From assembly GCA_034008185.1 (NCBI GenBank), contig CM067082.1, positions 127,349,988 to 127,413,987 on the forward strand: DNA of 64,000 nt, in the 5' to 3' direction. The translations under genes and the position numbers were made by a program. Numbering within the stretch: position 1 is the first letter of the stretch; the number at the start of each line of letters is the position of its first letter. Under the pieces are notes generated by a model, which saw only the letters and a program-made list of their open reading frames with translations, had not been told where the DNA came from and did not search any database. This document shows positions 14,001 to 29,400 of this stretch, piece after piece. This stretch comes from Gorsachius magnificus. Lineage: Eukaryota; Chordata; Aves; Pelecaniformes; Ardeidae.

Positions 14001-17000
14001 CAGTTGTGGGTTTATTGTGTTATGTGTGTATAGACATTCAAACAGATTCTGTGCAGGCTCTGCTGAAGTTCGCCAGCACTGTTCCAGTTGAAAGCTTGTG
14101 GAGTTGATTCCTAGGTGAAGGCTACCAACAGGCAAGGTGAGAGGGAACATGGGAGGAAGAAAAGGAATAAATGAAAGGGTGGAAGGTAAACCTTGATCAG
14201 ACACTACTCTTTCATTACCCCGAGGCTCATTTATTGTCTAAAGATCAGATCCTACCTACCTTGTTCAAACTGAATTTCCATAGGAGCTTGTTTTGGTTAA
14301 GGAGCAAAGGAAAAATCCCAACTTATATTTATTGTGTACATCAGAGTCCGCTTAGCAAAAGTGTTGAAAAATTGTTATTTTCTCTTTCAAATCTGTCATC
14401 AGCTTATTAAGTATATCCGTTTCATTAAAAAAAAAAAAAAGGAATAGGTCCTGTACGCCTGCGTGAAAATAGATAGAAAAAAATATATTCTGAAAGAACA
14501 ATGTAGCAGAAAGTGTTTTAAACCATTATGCAAAGCTGAACTTAAAAATAAATCCCTTTCACATCATGCATGCATCTGCTCAATAAATTTATCCTGCCAC
14601 CTACTTCACCATATGGAATTTTAATAGAATATTAAGTCACAATGGATGCATCTGTAAGTATTTGTGACAGCGTTGAACATGTACCCAAGTCAGTGAAGAG
14701 GTTGAACCTGTACATTCAAAGCCTAGCTCATTTGAGTACTACTTTATTTTTTAATGTATTTGCTGCAGTAGGGCTTTGCACACCTTAGATGTTCTCCAAC
14801 ACGGTGTCCTGATATAACTATCATCATGACGTTCAGACCATCCTTTCTACAATCCAAGGTTTGATTTTATTTTTCTTGTTCCAAAATATATTAATGTAAG
14901 TTTGCTATTTTAAGTACCCTGGAAGAAAACATTTCATGCACATGTTTGAGATGCTGTTATTTTTCAGCTGATTGATCCTGTAAATTTACAGATAAGGATA
15001 AACACAGTTATAATGGTATAAAGTGATACTATTTCATTAAAGTAAAACTATATTCCTGTTTTTCAATAAAATATTTTTTAAAAAAACCCCTGCAACCGAA
15101 AAAAAATATAGCAATAATTATTTATAATTGCTGTAACTCATGTCCAGAACCTCTAAAGGCTGACTGCATTCTCTTCTGCTCTGTAAGCAAATATTCCTCT
15201 TTGTTCAAAGTCCTGGGAGAAGGAAAAAAAAAAAAAGAAAAAAAATCCATTCCATGCTACATAAAACAACAGTTTTTACTCTTTTTATTAAATCCAGTTT
15301 GATCTTTTTCCTGCAGAAGATAGTATTTATTATGTCCATTTCAATAGCCATTGTCAAAGGTTTATCTATCTGCAGGGCCACAGCTTTAGCCTGGCATGCT
15401 GGGTGTATTTTGCTCTTCTGGCTATGAAAAACATCAAATAGGTTGATAATAAAAAGTTTTTACATGCAGAAGCCTGAATTTTCTCAATTCCAACAAATAT
15501 GACTGGTTTTAGTTAAAAGTAAGATTTTTGTTCTTGCCCTTTTCCTTTTGATTGTCAAGCTATACTTCTTATGTACAGATCAATAACATAATCCTAAGGC
15601 TGCACTAGGTGGTACTATTATGATGTCAATGCTGATACCAACAGTATATATTTTTAATGCCAGTATTTTTCATGTCGTGTATGGAAGTTCAATAATTTCT
15701 CATATAAAAGTAAATCGTTATTAGATTCTTCTTTAACAAAAGCCTTTAATTTGTATTCTTAGTCTTTAGTTCAGCTGGGTATGTTTGAAAATCTATTCAT
15801 GACCGAAGTATAAAGTGAAAAGGAATAAATTGTATGTGAATCATTAGGAAATAACATCAGTAAAATAGACTTATTACAGAAATAGAACTTCTCTCTGATC
15901 TTTCTTCACCTTTTCTGCTTCAGTTAGCAATTTAAATAAAGGTTTGCACTCTTGCAGCTAGTTCACCTTCATAGAATAAACTTTTCTACCGACTAGCGAA
16001 AACGCGTGCATTTAGTGAAAATGAATTTTCCAGAAACATTTGAATGAATGGGGAGATTCTGAGTCAGCTTCTAGCAAAAGGCTTATCTAATGCCCCATGT
16101 GAACGCTCAGTGTATTGTTTTGATTAAAGCTTGAATGGAAAACTGCTGATCTGAGGTAATACGTGTTATCCAAGATGCAGACAAAGCCGTTTTCAGCTGT
16201 GTAAACTGCAAAAGTGTTAGGGGTAGAATAACATAAATTGTGTGCCATTCAGTGGGTGTACAATACAGGTTTGGATTGCTATTCTATGATGATTAGGCAT
16301 AACACTAAGCATATATGACTACCATTCCTACTAAATTTAATTGCAAATATGCCTCATTTTCAAAGACTGAGTTCAGCAGGAATATCAAGGGACATGTGGG
16401 ATAAGGCAAATTAGGATTAGAGAAACTGACACCTCTGGCTTCTCCGCTGCATACTGTTTTCATTTCTACACGCTTCCACCATATACCAATGGCTTTAGTT
16501 TACTGTAACTTCACAGTGGTTCCATCTCCTGTAGTTTACACACTTCTGTCTGTTTTATAAGCAGCCTAGCCTACCAGCTCCACCAATCTTGGTTATTACA
16601 ATGCAAGGCCGATTTTGGGTTTTGGCTTAGAACACTCCCCAAAATGCAGACTTAATAAAAAGCAAGGCAAAAAATGACTTGTTGATGAAAACACACCGAT
16701 TCAGTGATGAGAATGCCTTCATTTCAATGGAACTACATTATAGGTAAAAGTAACTGATTTCTTTCACAAGGGCACAGCCACTGTAGCCGTTATTTAGTGT
16801 ATATTTCATATTTAAATGCATTTCAATTGTTTTATTTTGCAGACTAAAGGAAACTGAATCCAGAAACGAGGACGGTTTTTGAAACCATGCACTGCCCAGC
16901 TCAAATCTGTCAGGTAATTCAGCTGTTCTGTTCTCCTGATGTTCCACAGTTATAAATGAATGGAAGATATGCAGAGCCATGGGTGATAAGCATGTTTGGA

Positions 17001-20000
17001 ATAAACAGTAGCCCATGGCAGTATTCTTGCTGCTGAGTGCTCTTGTTCAAATGGCCATGTTAAATCAGAACACACTGGTACATCAAGTACTTGATAAAAC
17101 AACAGAATTGATAATCCTCTGCATCATACAGTTTATTTTTAGTAACCTGGTTTGCATTTTTCTGGTAATGTATTTTATTTTTCCTTCTGTCTTTTTTTTT
17201 ATATAGTAAGTATTAAATCTAATTACTTTCTTTATTAAGTATTTAAAAAACCCAACCAAAAAACTCATCCTCTAACTGATGCAGCTCCAGGAGGATGCAT
17301 GCTGTTGTCTCTAAACTGGTGTGTAGGAGCAAGCTCCCGACAAGGCTATAAGAGTAAATTTTCTGCCTACCCAAAATATTTATCTTCTGGAAAATTATCT
17401 GCAGCATCTCTGAAACACCAGAGTGGGTATTTCTCATGGCCTTATAGGAGTCTTGTGGTTCAGATCATGCCACGGAAAATTCAAACTCATCACAGCTGAC
17501 TGTGACACTTCAGCTATGCCTGCTGCTCTTGAGGTTTACCCAAGGGCAGAGGCAACCACACATGATCCTACAAGGGCCCTGTTGCCTGTCTCAAAGGTGG
17601 TTGGCCTCAATAGGCTGACCAAACTGCATGCCTGTAAGAAAAATATGAGTATGTCTCACCAAGTCCATGAGACACCTAAGCCTCGGGGCCCTACCGAGAT
17701 CTCTCAGGTGAGAGAATTGCAGGTGTAGACATGACTTCTGCAAAAACACATATTGTTTGTAAAATCTGGACTGGCAAAAGTACCATTGTCCTGGTACAAG
17801 TTTTTAAACTAGAAGTTTTGCAGTATTAGTGATACCACAGGGACAGAACAACCCCATTGATTTTTAAAGAACTACTACCGATTTGCAAAAAAAAGTTAAT
17901 TACAGGAAGGTCAAGGCTGCATACTCCATTTCAATTAAGTACACTGAATAATATTTAAAATGCAAGTCAGACACTGCTGTAAAATAAGAAAGAAAAGAAC
18001 TCACTTTATTTTAAACACAATTTTAAAGAAGTCTTTAGGTTCTACACTCTGCATCAATTGTATTTTCACTGACTGTGATGGAAAACCAGTCATCTCAAAC
18101 CTTGAGCTAAGTCTCACTTAAAGATAAACCCTAAGGTTTATGTTATAGGCTTGTTGTGGGTTTTTAAACTCACTTTCTATGATATTGTGGGGTGTGAACA
18201 AAACTTTTTTCCAGCTTCAGTGCCAGACCCAGAATTTACTATAAATATACAAGAATGTGAGATAAATCAATATTAGAAAGAATGAGATCTTTCTCACTAA
18301 ATTCTGGTCCAGTGGGCTGATGATGCATTTTCACTTTTTAAATGATCTTTAAAGAAGAGCACATCTATCTGGAGGTAGATTTCTTATAAAATTCAGTAAC
18401 AGTTTTAGCTCTACTTTTGTTCCTATTTTTTTTTTCCAAGAATCGAATCCTCTTGCATTAATTCTATATGGCTATAAATTATTTTGACTGAATAACTTTA
18501 ATGTTACCAAGTATTCATGAGCTTTCACTTCAACTTGGTGTGTAATGGCAATGTTTTGTATTTTATTTCAATTTTTGGATGAACAGTATGCTTTAAAAAA
18601 GAGAAGAACATCTGCTCAGACTTTTAGGGGTAAATAGGTATATAACTCATAAAATCTTGATCTGAGGGTAGTTCTTGAACAGTGTGCAATTATCTTAATG
18701 CCTCAAAATAATGTAACCACAAACTACAGCAGTTTAACTGGGTGCCTTTATATATACATAAAATACAAAATATTAATTGTCAGTTGAGGTCTAGTGAAAA
18801 TACATAGAAGTGGAATTAAACCCATATAAGATATGCATACAAATACTAGAAGAATCCTTCTGTAAGAATTTCCCTGTTTAGAAACAAATTAAATATAAGA
18901 AAAGACATACTGACTGGTATCCAGAAGGATATTAACTACCAGCAATGCAGGAAGTTTTTTCTTTAAGATTAGGCTGTACATGTAGAGAAGCAGGAGAATT
19001 CTATAAGTGCGTCTCACAGGTGCTTGCATGTTTCTGTTCATGCTGTGTGTGGCACTTCTGATGTATGAATCAATTGGCATAACAGACAACTTTGATATGG
19101 ACATGCACATTTGAAATCAATGTTTGAAATTACTTTTTAATTACGGAGGACGTTATTTCCCATAGTTACAAATATTTTTTACTGTTAATTCATGAATAAT
19201 AAAACTATACTTTCATTTGTTTTTCAACGCTGAGGATTCAATTTGCAAGACACAAATTATTTTGGTGTAGCTATCAAGAGATAATGAGACATCAGTAAAG
19301 CTGATTATGGAAAGTCCTGTGGTGTAATCATCTAATATACAGTACATGTTACTTTATGTTCACTTCCCCAAAGCAATTTTATTGCTTGAATTTTGAGCAG
19401 CCTAGTAGTCAGTCCATTGCAAATCTTGCATTAGAAGTCTCAAATTAAACCTGTGTACTGTGCTTAGTGTTCTTCTGTGTTGCTTACAGCTGAAACTTAA
19501 CAACAACTAAGACAACTAAAGAGAGCATTCTATATACTATCCAAGGAAGAAGGGGGCTTTTACTCTATTTAACTATGGTTCACTTTTTCTCTATCCTCAG
19601 TTCTATGTGCTGATTGGCCTAATGCAAAAAGTCTACTCATTACTTATAAGCTATTCTGAAATAGATATGTTTTCTTATTTAAGAATTAGGGCAAAATGTA
19701 AATATTAAAGGCAGCCTGTTATGAAACAAAATGAAAAAAACCTACATAGACAAAAATCTTCTTACTGTATTTTTGAGTAGTTTGTTCAATTGACTCTTTG
19801 TAATGATTCTGTGGAAGGAAATTTCTCTAAAATCCAATGTAAATTTAGTTGATGTGTTTAGATGGAATGTTAATTAAGTATGTGGTTTCATACTCACCAT
19901 TTTTAGTGTTTCTGCTTTTGTAAAGAGAAAGGCAGAAAGAACTTAAGACCACCCTCTCTGGCTTATGTGGAGGTATACACTTCCAAAAGGTTGATTTTTA

Positions 20001-23000
20001 GTTATTTAAGGGCTGTTTCCAGGATGCCTCTCACTTGTCTCCCCAGAATTTCATACGCCTATAGTGAATTGTACTGCATGTATGCTAGGTGCTACACAGA
20101 AAGAAGCAATTCTACCTAATTCGCACTTAGACAAGACAAATGAGTGGAAAAGCAGAACTCAAGTAACAGAAACAGGAATCTCAGAGTTATCCTGCAAGCC
20201 AGCATCAGAATGAGGAAGTGAAAAGATCTCGTGATTCTCACTGTAGTATCCTGGGGTTTAGATCACAGAAGTTTTGTGATTCTTAATAAAAATGAATAAC
20301 TAATTTAATTAAAGAAGCACCCTGAAGGCTTCCATTTGTTTTGCAACCCACCTTTTTTTATTTTTAATGCAGCAGCTGATTGTTCCACAGGAATTGAGTA
20401 TTTACACCCCTTAGTCAACTTGGAGTGTCTTGGAAGAGAAGAAAATATTCCATGCCTGTGACAGTGTTTTTCAGTATTAATCAGTGTCCAGTGTGCTTTT
20501 CCCAGGACACATTTTTGCAACAGAAATGACTTGATTATTTGCTGTGCAGCCCAACTCTGCTAGTTCCACACAAAAAAAAGAAAAAACAAACAAAAACAAG
20601 GAAGCCTTTCAGCTGTCATTACGCAGCACCAAATTTGCACATGGAGATAGGCCTGTAAAATCTGCTATAAATTCAGGGAACTCTTTGCCCAAACATTATC
20701 TCTTTTAGAAACTATAAATTTCAGGAAAGGCTTGCTGTTACGTGAATAAAAACCTCAACATTTCAGTAAGGCCATTAAACTTGCTTTCATCTGCTTTTCT
20801 CTTTGCTGGGTTAGTACCATACACTTGCCCATAGCTATCTTGATCTAACTATTGCAAGGAAAAGCTGCTGCTCTTCCTCTCCCTTCTTTGCTTTTGAAAA
20901 TATATTGGTTTAAGGGCAACCTAATTATAATTAAACAATGGAATCATTTTTTTTCTGCATTACAATTATTAAAATCTTAGTTCTACTTCTTTTCTGCAAC
21001 ATATTCAGTCCCATTCTTGCTTATATATTATTTTGCCAAGGCCATAGCTTTGGTTCTGATGTTATGGGCCCAGTCCAAATATCAATTGAAGTGATTGAGA
21101 CTCTACTTTTTCTCCAGTTGGTACTGGATTATATTTTAATAGCCCAGTGGGGAATTAGAAAAGTAATTACTTTTATTAAGAAGCTTAATTCAATGAAAAG
21201 ACCCTTTCAAACAACTTAATCTCAATTGACAGCTCATTGTGCCATTGAAAAGCAATACAGGACTAGGGAGGGCATCAGCAAACCAAAGTGTTGCTTCCTT
21301 GCAAGTGATTTTACAGTCATTGCTAACGATTTAGTTCTTCTTTTGCAAATTATGCAACTTTTTTCAATTTTTAATCTATTATATCGGTTCAACTGGGAAA
21401 ATTGGAATGCTTCTAACTGCAGCATCCCTCACTACTACTGTTCCATAACCTTGACAATAATTCTGAATGCCTTTTAGTAAGAAGGTGTTTTTCAAAGTTA
21501 TTTTTCTAAGAATTAATACTAAACACTTCTTATTCAGGTGCATAATTTGTACGCAGATGCAATATCTATGATTTTGATCCATTACTATAGTTTACAGCTT
21601 CTCAGAACCGTTTATCTCAGGGTAAGTAACATCTCACTGGCTGCTTCCTGAAGACTGTATGATCACTTTTTCAGTTGTTTTTCTGCACCAGTTTCTAATG
21701 TCAAATATTGCTAAACTTGCATGACCTCCTTATGGCTATTTAAAACAAAGTATATACCAAACCCACTGTTATATTTTTTTCTATCTGAGATGTGATTATT
21801 AAGAAAATGGATTGCAGACTGATAGAGGATTCTAACTTGGGGAATTTGTCTGTGTTCTTATCTTCCTTTTTTATGTATTTCTTCCTTATTTATATGTTTC
21901 AAAATTCTCCTTAATTTACAGCTCATTAAATGAACTTTCCATTTCTCTGGTGTTTTCAGGATATTTTTCCATTTCCTCTTTGTCATTGTTTAGTTTCTTA
22001 AAAATATGGACATTTAATACGAGTCTTTTCATTTGGTTGCATCCTTCAGCTTTTCCTCCAACCTCTTGATTTAAGGTAGTCTTTCATTACTCTTTGCATA
22101 TAGTTCGTTGGATTGATGATTTTCTGAAAATGAGATTAAAGTACTTTTCTATAATATTAGCTAACAAAGATCTCTTCATTTTCATATATCTAGGATCCCA
22201 TCTGTAGCCTCTAATGAAAAAAAAACAAACAAACCAAACCACGAACCTCCTTCATGAGTATTCAGCAAAATGGATTAATTCCTCCAATGTATCATGTATG
22301 GTGTAATTTAATAACTTCTAATTGATTGCATTTGTGACATCTAATTAAAAACTTTAAAATAGTGTGAAGTGAGGGATTTTAAAACTATAACTGAGGTCAT
22401 CTTATTTGCTGCGGTTTTCAGTCAAATCAAAGCTAGGATTTCACCTGAACACGGGGCACTTTTTCCTTAAGAAGGGAAGAAGCAGCTCTTACGTACTTTC
22501 TCTTCTGATAAAATTTGCAAATTTGGCTATTGTGGGAATAGATTGGTCCCTCAGGCTGAGAAAGTAGCTCAGTTATTTAAGAAGTAGCTTGAAGCAATTA
22601 ATGGTTGTTTTTGCATATTAAAATTGTTTTGCTGCAATGTTTCTGTTTAAAATGGAAATGTGTCATTGCATGGCCAGCTTTGCCACAAGTCCTTAGTGGT
22701 ATCTTGAAAAACCTGCAAAGATCTGTGAGCCTCTGGAAGGGCTGCAGTGTAACTCTGCAATACCTCGCTGAATCCTTGCAGGGGTAGAGTACTTGTACAG
22801 CATCAGTCTCACAAATTCTTCTTGCCTCTCCGTTTCCTAATGCTTCATGCCAGGCTTTACCTCTCTAGTACATCCAGTCTCAAACAGATCTTGCACTGGG
22901 TCTGTGTAAATTGGAATCCTTATTCTTATATGGAAATAAGCAAAATTCTTCCTGCTTCCCACTCTGTGCCCATGGGTCAGCTGACAGACCGAACCAAGCT

Positions 23001-26000
23001 GATAACTGCTTCGCTCATGCTGAAACCTTTCTCCCAGTCAGAGTGCTAAACCGAGTGTCTCTTACCTGCTCAGTCATTGCCTTTCATAAAATTTATAAGA
23101 ATTTATCATCCCTGAGATTTCAGCTCTTCTATTCTTCTTAACTATCTGTCAAATTCAGTTAAAACTGACCACTGTATTAAAACATTACTGAAAGATGGAT
23201 CCAACAGAGAGTAGGAACACATAAACCTTTTTTTCTTTTTTTTTGGGGGGGGGAGGGGGGGGAACCTGAACCTGGCTAAAGACAAGCTAAACTGAAACCC
23301 TTCCTACTCATGATGTTATTAGATCATATATCAATTTCTGAAGAGTTTTATACAAGGAACACATTTTTCTAATTGGTATTTTATTTTAGAGAAGATTTCC
23401 AGCTTCAGTTAGTCCATTAGTTCCTCTTGGCAATGTATACCACATTGCCCTACCTAATGCTATACAAAAGTACCGTTCTTCCAGAAGTGCTCTTGAATAT
23501 TTTTTAAAATTATAATAATCAAGACAGTCATAGCCTGCTTCTTGGTCTTCCCAGGTGTCCTACTTCATTTATTTCTCTGTTCCTAACTGGAGTACTTCCT
23601 TTGTTATTCCTTCTTTCTGATTTCTATACTTGCTACTTGTATCACTGCTGAACCCTGTGTTGTGTATGAATGTTTAGACTGCGATATATTATGATTCTGA
23701 CAACTTACAATAACTTAATAGCAAGCAGATATGAGTAATAGCTACATCTATGTTGCCCTGCTACTCCATTCCTGAGGACCACTCTATTAGGGGTTGTCTA
23801 TATGGAGCACCTCTGTTCACACCCACATTTAAATTCCTGAGACTCCAGATCACCCTTGCTGTGTTCACCTTGCATCACAGACAGAAGCTACAGGGTACAA
23901 CAGCAAGCCCCCGCTGCAGGCCCACAAAAGTGCTTTTTGCACATGATCCTCCTCCTCTGCTTTTTTTCTGCATTCTGCACTTCTCAAAGGATGAAGTCTC
24001 TGGTGAGGAACCCATCTGACTCTTCATCTCTGCCAGTGGCTTTGAGTAGGTGGAACAGGAAGGACAGTGTAGAGTGGCCAAGGGTGTTTGTTAAAGCCAG
24101 TGTTGCCCTCTGGACAAAGTTCATTACTACATTAAGTCTGAAATAAGTGAGTTCTGAAGAGGGACCATAACAGAGAGACATATACAAATATAAATCAACA
24201 ACTGCTGCAGTGTCATCAAGGAAAATGGTACAAAGAAGCATGGATGCCTTTGTAACAGTACTTCAGTTGTTTTAAGTTCAGCATTTTCACTGAATCAGAT
24301 GAGGATTAGTTAATAAGATGCTGTTATAAGTCCTACTCTAACATTCAGAACAGCTTTGTGAATAATGAATTTCACATGAAATATTATGTCACCTTTGTTA
24401 AAAGCAAACTGAAAGCTATTTTTAAAAGCACAGTACCATTTGAATAATTACTCGTCTCTAAAAAAAGATTGTATTGTACCTTTAAGATGACCACCACAGA
24501 ATTGAAAAAAAACCCAAAAAACCAAACCAGAAATAAGTTGGACTTTAGCAATTGCAAGCAGTGTTTACATTTTCTGACGGTGATTCAAATGAGGAGCTGG
24601 GGAATACCCTATCTATATCTTACACCAGAGCCACATACATCATAGCAGCTCTGCTGGTGGCAGCACTATCTGGAATAGTCGAGCAGGATGATACCTCCCT
24701 TTCCTCTCCATCAGGCCTATTTTCCTCAGTGTCTATGTCAGGTGAAGCCTCCTACAGAAGGATCAGGGACCAATCAATACAGAGTAAAAGTGGTGGATGA
24801 GGCCTGAAATTCCTACTCATGAGTGCTAAAACACTGCACCAAGATTAACTGTATGCAGGTGGATGACTGTTCATACATATGCAAATGTATAATATCAAGG
24901 AGTTAGTTTCCAGATAATAAGCCTGAATATATAACTGATAGAAATGAGCAAAATTTTCAACATCAGGACTGGGTTTTTTTGTTCTGAGATGGGCTGTGCA
25001 TGTTTATTCATATTAGCAGACAGGCAGCAGTAATTCCATTCAAGACAGAGAGACTAGTCTTGAAAATAAGGGCTCATCAAAGTGTTTGTTATACATTGAA
25101 ACAGACTCAGCATTTCAAAGATTTTAAAACTAAAATATAATAAAAACTGCTAAAGTAATTACAAAAAATGGAGGAAGCAGTAAATTAATTGGTACACTCA
25201 AAATCTGAGTATATGATAATTAACCCAAACGGTGTAATTAAGGTTCACATTCAGTCAGTAGCAAATGCATGCATTGTATTTATTATCTAGTTACCTGATT
25301 TTGGCTTAATTTAGCTTTTAGAAGCAAACATTTCCTCGGCCACATAGCTATAAGGTTGGAGTTTATATAAGCTGGATGAATATACACAGTCCCATGGACT
25401 AAGTTTATATTGGAGACCAAACCAGAGTTGATACTCCATTGCACTGGCCACTGTATAAGTATTCACATCAGAGAAACTCATTGCTCCAAATAATTTCAAT
25501 CTAGAGAAGTAAAACATATACAAGGCTTGCTCTAAAAATAGTACAAATGATTAATTAGATGATCTAGGCAAACATTTAAAATCTAATTCAAGTATGTGGT
25601 TCTTGCATCTTGCTGCTTAATGCTAAATTCAATGTCTCTTATTCTTTAAAACTCTTTAGAAACCTAGAGTTGCACATATTCACATATCCAAAATGGCACT
25701 AGGCTTCATAGTTGAGATATCATGGCAGTTCATGCAAAAGTTGAACTAGAGCCAAAAGCCAATTTATACCGTAGTCCTTTAAACAGCTTTATCTGATAGG
25801 CCTTTCAGACCATATCTAATAGGTATTTGCATCATCTTCAAAAAGCGTCACCATTTCTTTTTAAAACTTGCTAGGAGAATGAGAAACTGACAACATAAAA
25901 ATCAGAACAACTTGTTTCAAACTTGATTCAAAGCCTCCGCGTCCCCCTGTGCTAAAATTTTAACATTCAGTCTGGTCTTGATGGGATCTGTCTCTCACTT

Positions 26001-26325
26001 CTTTGGAGTTAAAGAACAGAAATTTCACTGGATCAAAATTCAGTTCAAAACATGGCTTTATAGACACACCCCCCTAGGTGGAAAAGCATTCTGGATCCCA
26101 GAAGAAACAGAAAATACAACCAAGTTCTTGGCCCTTCTGGAGGAGTACCAGTAAGTACCATTCTTGGCGTTTGGGGCCAATTCTGTGGCCCTTTTCTGTG
26201 TTGGTTGGCATTCACAGGCAGTGAAGGTGATTAATTATCTTCCTGTGAGGTAAGATTTGCAAATTTGTGTCCCTTCAGGAAGAGGAGTCTGAACTGGGAC
26301 TCTCATGTCATATACTTCAACTGAT
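11041..26325. other. intergenic AT-rich DNA, no gene seen
   Basis: There are about 15 kb without a recognisable exon, RNA gene or young repeat. Segment 11041-11200 may be more degraded LINE sequence. Somewhat more complex, less AT-rich stretches occur at about 17.29-17.74, 22.75-23.05 and 23.75-24.15 kb, but their frames match nothing I know. A-rich stretches with CAAAC or CCAAA units occur near 17.25, 20.58, 22.22 and 24.51 kb. Confidence -1.
23228..23262. repeat. T-tract followed by G-tract
   Basis: T-rich runs pass directly into nine G, one A and eight G. The G part could form a quadruplex and is likely to be length-variable. No other feature is attached to it. Confidence -1.
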
Positions 26326-26430
26326 GGGCAACCTTGGGCAACCTGCTCTAGGTGATGCTGTTTGAGCCAGGAGGGTTGGACTAGATGACCTCCAGAGGTC
26401 TCTTCCAACCTCAACAGTTCTGAGATTCTG
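26326..26430 (+). mobile_element. CR1 3' end, plus strand (short)
   Basis: The terminal CR1 sequence is recognisable: CAACCTGCTCTAGGTGATG, GGAGGGTTGGACTAGATGAC, CTCCAGAGGTCTCTTCCAAC, then a tail of TCTGAGATTCTG. The copy is 5'-truncated to about 105 bp. Sequence to its left, about 26.19-26.32 kb, may be degraded CR1 but I cannot be sure. Confidence -1.
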
Positions 26431-29400
26431 CTAAGTTTTTGGAACATTACCTCTTTGCCCTCTGGCTGTGTTTCTGAGTGAATGCAATCATTTCCCCTGT
26501 GGTTTGTGCAGACCTTGATTGTGTGTTTACAGTGGGAATGATTGAAACATGGCTACTATATTTAGTCTCCCAAAGGGGATATGAAAGAAAATGTCCCACT
26601 CGGAGGCCTAGGCATTGATCTGTTAAGTACTAACAAAAATAAGGAAACTGTGGACATCTTCAAAAGTAGAACTTCAGATACCCAGGAAATTTTTTTTTTT
26701 CTGACTGAATACTTGAGGTTTGTAGTGTTAAGGGAGGATTTTAAAAATTGCAGTCTTAAATCACAGTGCTGGTTTTATGTGCAAAGATCCTAGATGGCAA
26801 AGTCAAGTACTGGGCCAACAGCACAACTAAAGTATATAATACAAGTATCTAAGCAAGTCACTGAGTGCTTTATTCACAGGATCCTGATGCTCTCAAAACC
26901 CACTTCCTTTATTTTCATCCTATTTATATGGTGTAAATCTAGAATAAACTGCGTTGGTATCTGTGACAGTGAGATTAGAACAGAAATTAGTTTTTAAATA
27001 GGATGTCCTGTAAAACAAAATACAAGGGCAAAAGTTGTATCGATAAATTGTTAATTTTTTCTGTATGTGAATCTGTTCTCAGGGAAGTGAGTGGAATATG
27101 CTTTTTCTTACACACTTTCAAGCGCATGTTGAAAACATATTAAAAAATGTGGGCATTTCAATGACAATAGGAAGTATTAAAAAATAAAAAGTTTACCCTA
27201 TTAAGTTTTAACAAAACATGTATATAGAAATGAGTTACTGGTAGTATCTGCAATAGTAACACTGATGTGTATATTACATAGAAATACTTCTAATAAAGAT
27301 ATCTGTGGGCAAAGACAGCAGTACAAGATACATCAAAGAAAAAGGTATGTTTCTTTAGAGATCTACTCTAGTTTAGATACAGCAAAATATCCTTTATTAC
27401 ATTATTATAAAATATGCTGTGCAACTGATTTAAATAGATCCCTGACCTCTCAGCAACCCAAAACTTCAGAAGGAGAAAAAATATTCATAAATTCCACCAA
27501 AACCTATGACAGAATCTAAGATTTAAGGACTATAAATAGAGCAGGTGCTAGCTAGCCACTATTTACCACTATTGATTTTTCTTCTTTCTCTAATTGCCTT
27601 GAATACACTGAAGTTTCTTTTTGAAGACTGCTTGTGGCTTCCTTGTTACTAACTTAAGGGAAAAATTTGTCTTTACTCTTTTTCATTGTGGAGCCCACCT
27701 TTTCTCCTTGCCATGCTTAATTTTTGCTGACACAAACCATATTTGGACATATGTTCTTCTTTGTCTTCATTCCACCAGCCCTCTTGAAAACCTTATATAT
27801 AATTAGTTCTTTCTTCTCTACTATTTATTTTCCTTTGATTTCCTCTTACAGATAAGTCTTTTTAACTATTTCTAATTTATTTCAGCTTTCTAAATCTGAG
27901 CCCTCTATCTTGCTTTTAAGTTCTGTTCACTTTCAGTTATAACAATATACATATTTCTCGATGCTGATTGTGTTGTTATTAATTGTTCTCTGCAGTCAGG
28001 TATACTGAAGTTAGTATAGTTTGATATACATCTCTGGTGTACTAATATAGTATATCTCCTTCTCTGTATTGTTTTTCCCCCAAAAATTCTCTCCTGAACA
28101 TATTTAATGAAAATGCAAATGAAGAAAGTCTAATTAGTTAGATCTAATTAGTTAAGAAATGCAGGTTTTGTTCACTTGATTGTTTTATGACAAGTTATAC
28201 TCAGATACAGTGAGTGACAGGTGTATCTGTGGCTTTTAATTTCAACTATACTTTAAAATAACTTCTTAAAATTTTTGTTCTTTTTCTGATGCTCTCTTTT
28301 TATAGGGTGTTTTTTCAAGCTAAGGAAAATTGTAATACCATTAGCTCTCTGTATATTTCTTTTCCTCTCTGCTCTTTACCTTGTGCTGCACCAACCAGGA
28401 AAATGTTGCTATTTTCTTTTATGTTTTACACTGAGCATATTTTCATGGAAATTTCTGGATTAAATTCACTCTGTTTCTCGTTGGTTCCCTAGTTCTTTAA
28501 TCAACTGTTGTCCTTCTCCCTCATCTTTGTAAGCTCTGCGCCTTTGTTCTGTCATAAAACCACTGGGTACGAATACATGTTTAAAAACAACCTGTAAAAG
28601 TTCAGTACTGCCTCTGTAGCAGGTATACATTCTGCTCTATGCTACCTCTGTCAACTCATAAATAAAGGAGAAAGTAGCTGTTCTCAGTTCCATTCTGTTT
28701 TGTGCCTCTCATCAGATACAGTGTAGGGAGATGATTCTTACCAATTTCTTCTGTGTATTTATTTTTTGAGATATGACATTCTACTGCGGCCCCTTCACTG
28801 ATCTACTTGAAGGATGCACGTATGCAGGCATGATGTTAAACAACATAAGCAAAGTAAATTTCGAGAAAAATTTGAAAACAGGCAGATGGACAACGAAACC
28901 AAGAATCCATCAATATTTCTTTCATTTTGTATTTTAGTAAGAGGAATGATCTTTGCACAAGGTGTATACAGTGATCAAAAAGCATCTAAATTTAGTCATT
29001 TAGGCCATCAGGGTTTTTTTTAATTATTACCTCCCAACAGAGAATATATTACACTTGGATTTCTGTTAAATTAATTTTAAAATAAAACAAAAAGCCTTCT
29101 TACAATGAATTACATTGGTTGTTGAATGTTAAATAGTGGTTCTGCGATATATGTTAAGATTCCACAAATGTTTAAGGACATGTCATATCTTTTCACACAG
29201 CTGAGACAGTTCAGTAAACATACAGATGGTAATTAATTTATTAACCCATCTTTTAAAATATAAAGCCATATTTGAGATGTTTCATATAAATTGTAATGTC
29301 TGCTAGCCATATGCTTCTTTTTTATATTCTGCATATATATAGTGAAGTGTAGTGAAAAAATTATGCATGTCACTGCTGTAATGGCACATCTAGAAATATA

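Noticed and set aside
20938..21219. 93-codon plus-strand frame with hydrophobic, membrane-like stretches
   Set aside because: T-rich DNA naturally encodes Phe, Leu and Ile. No splice context and no recognised family.
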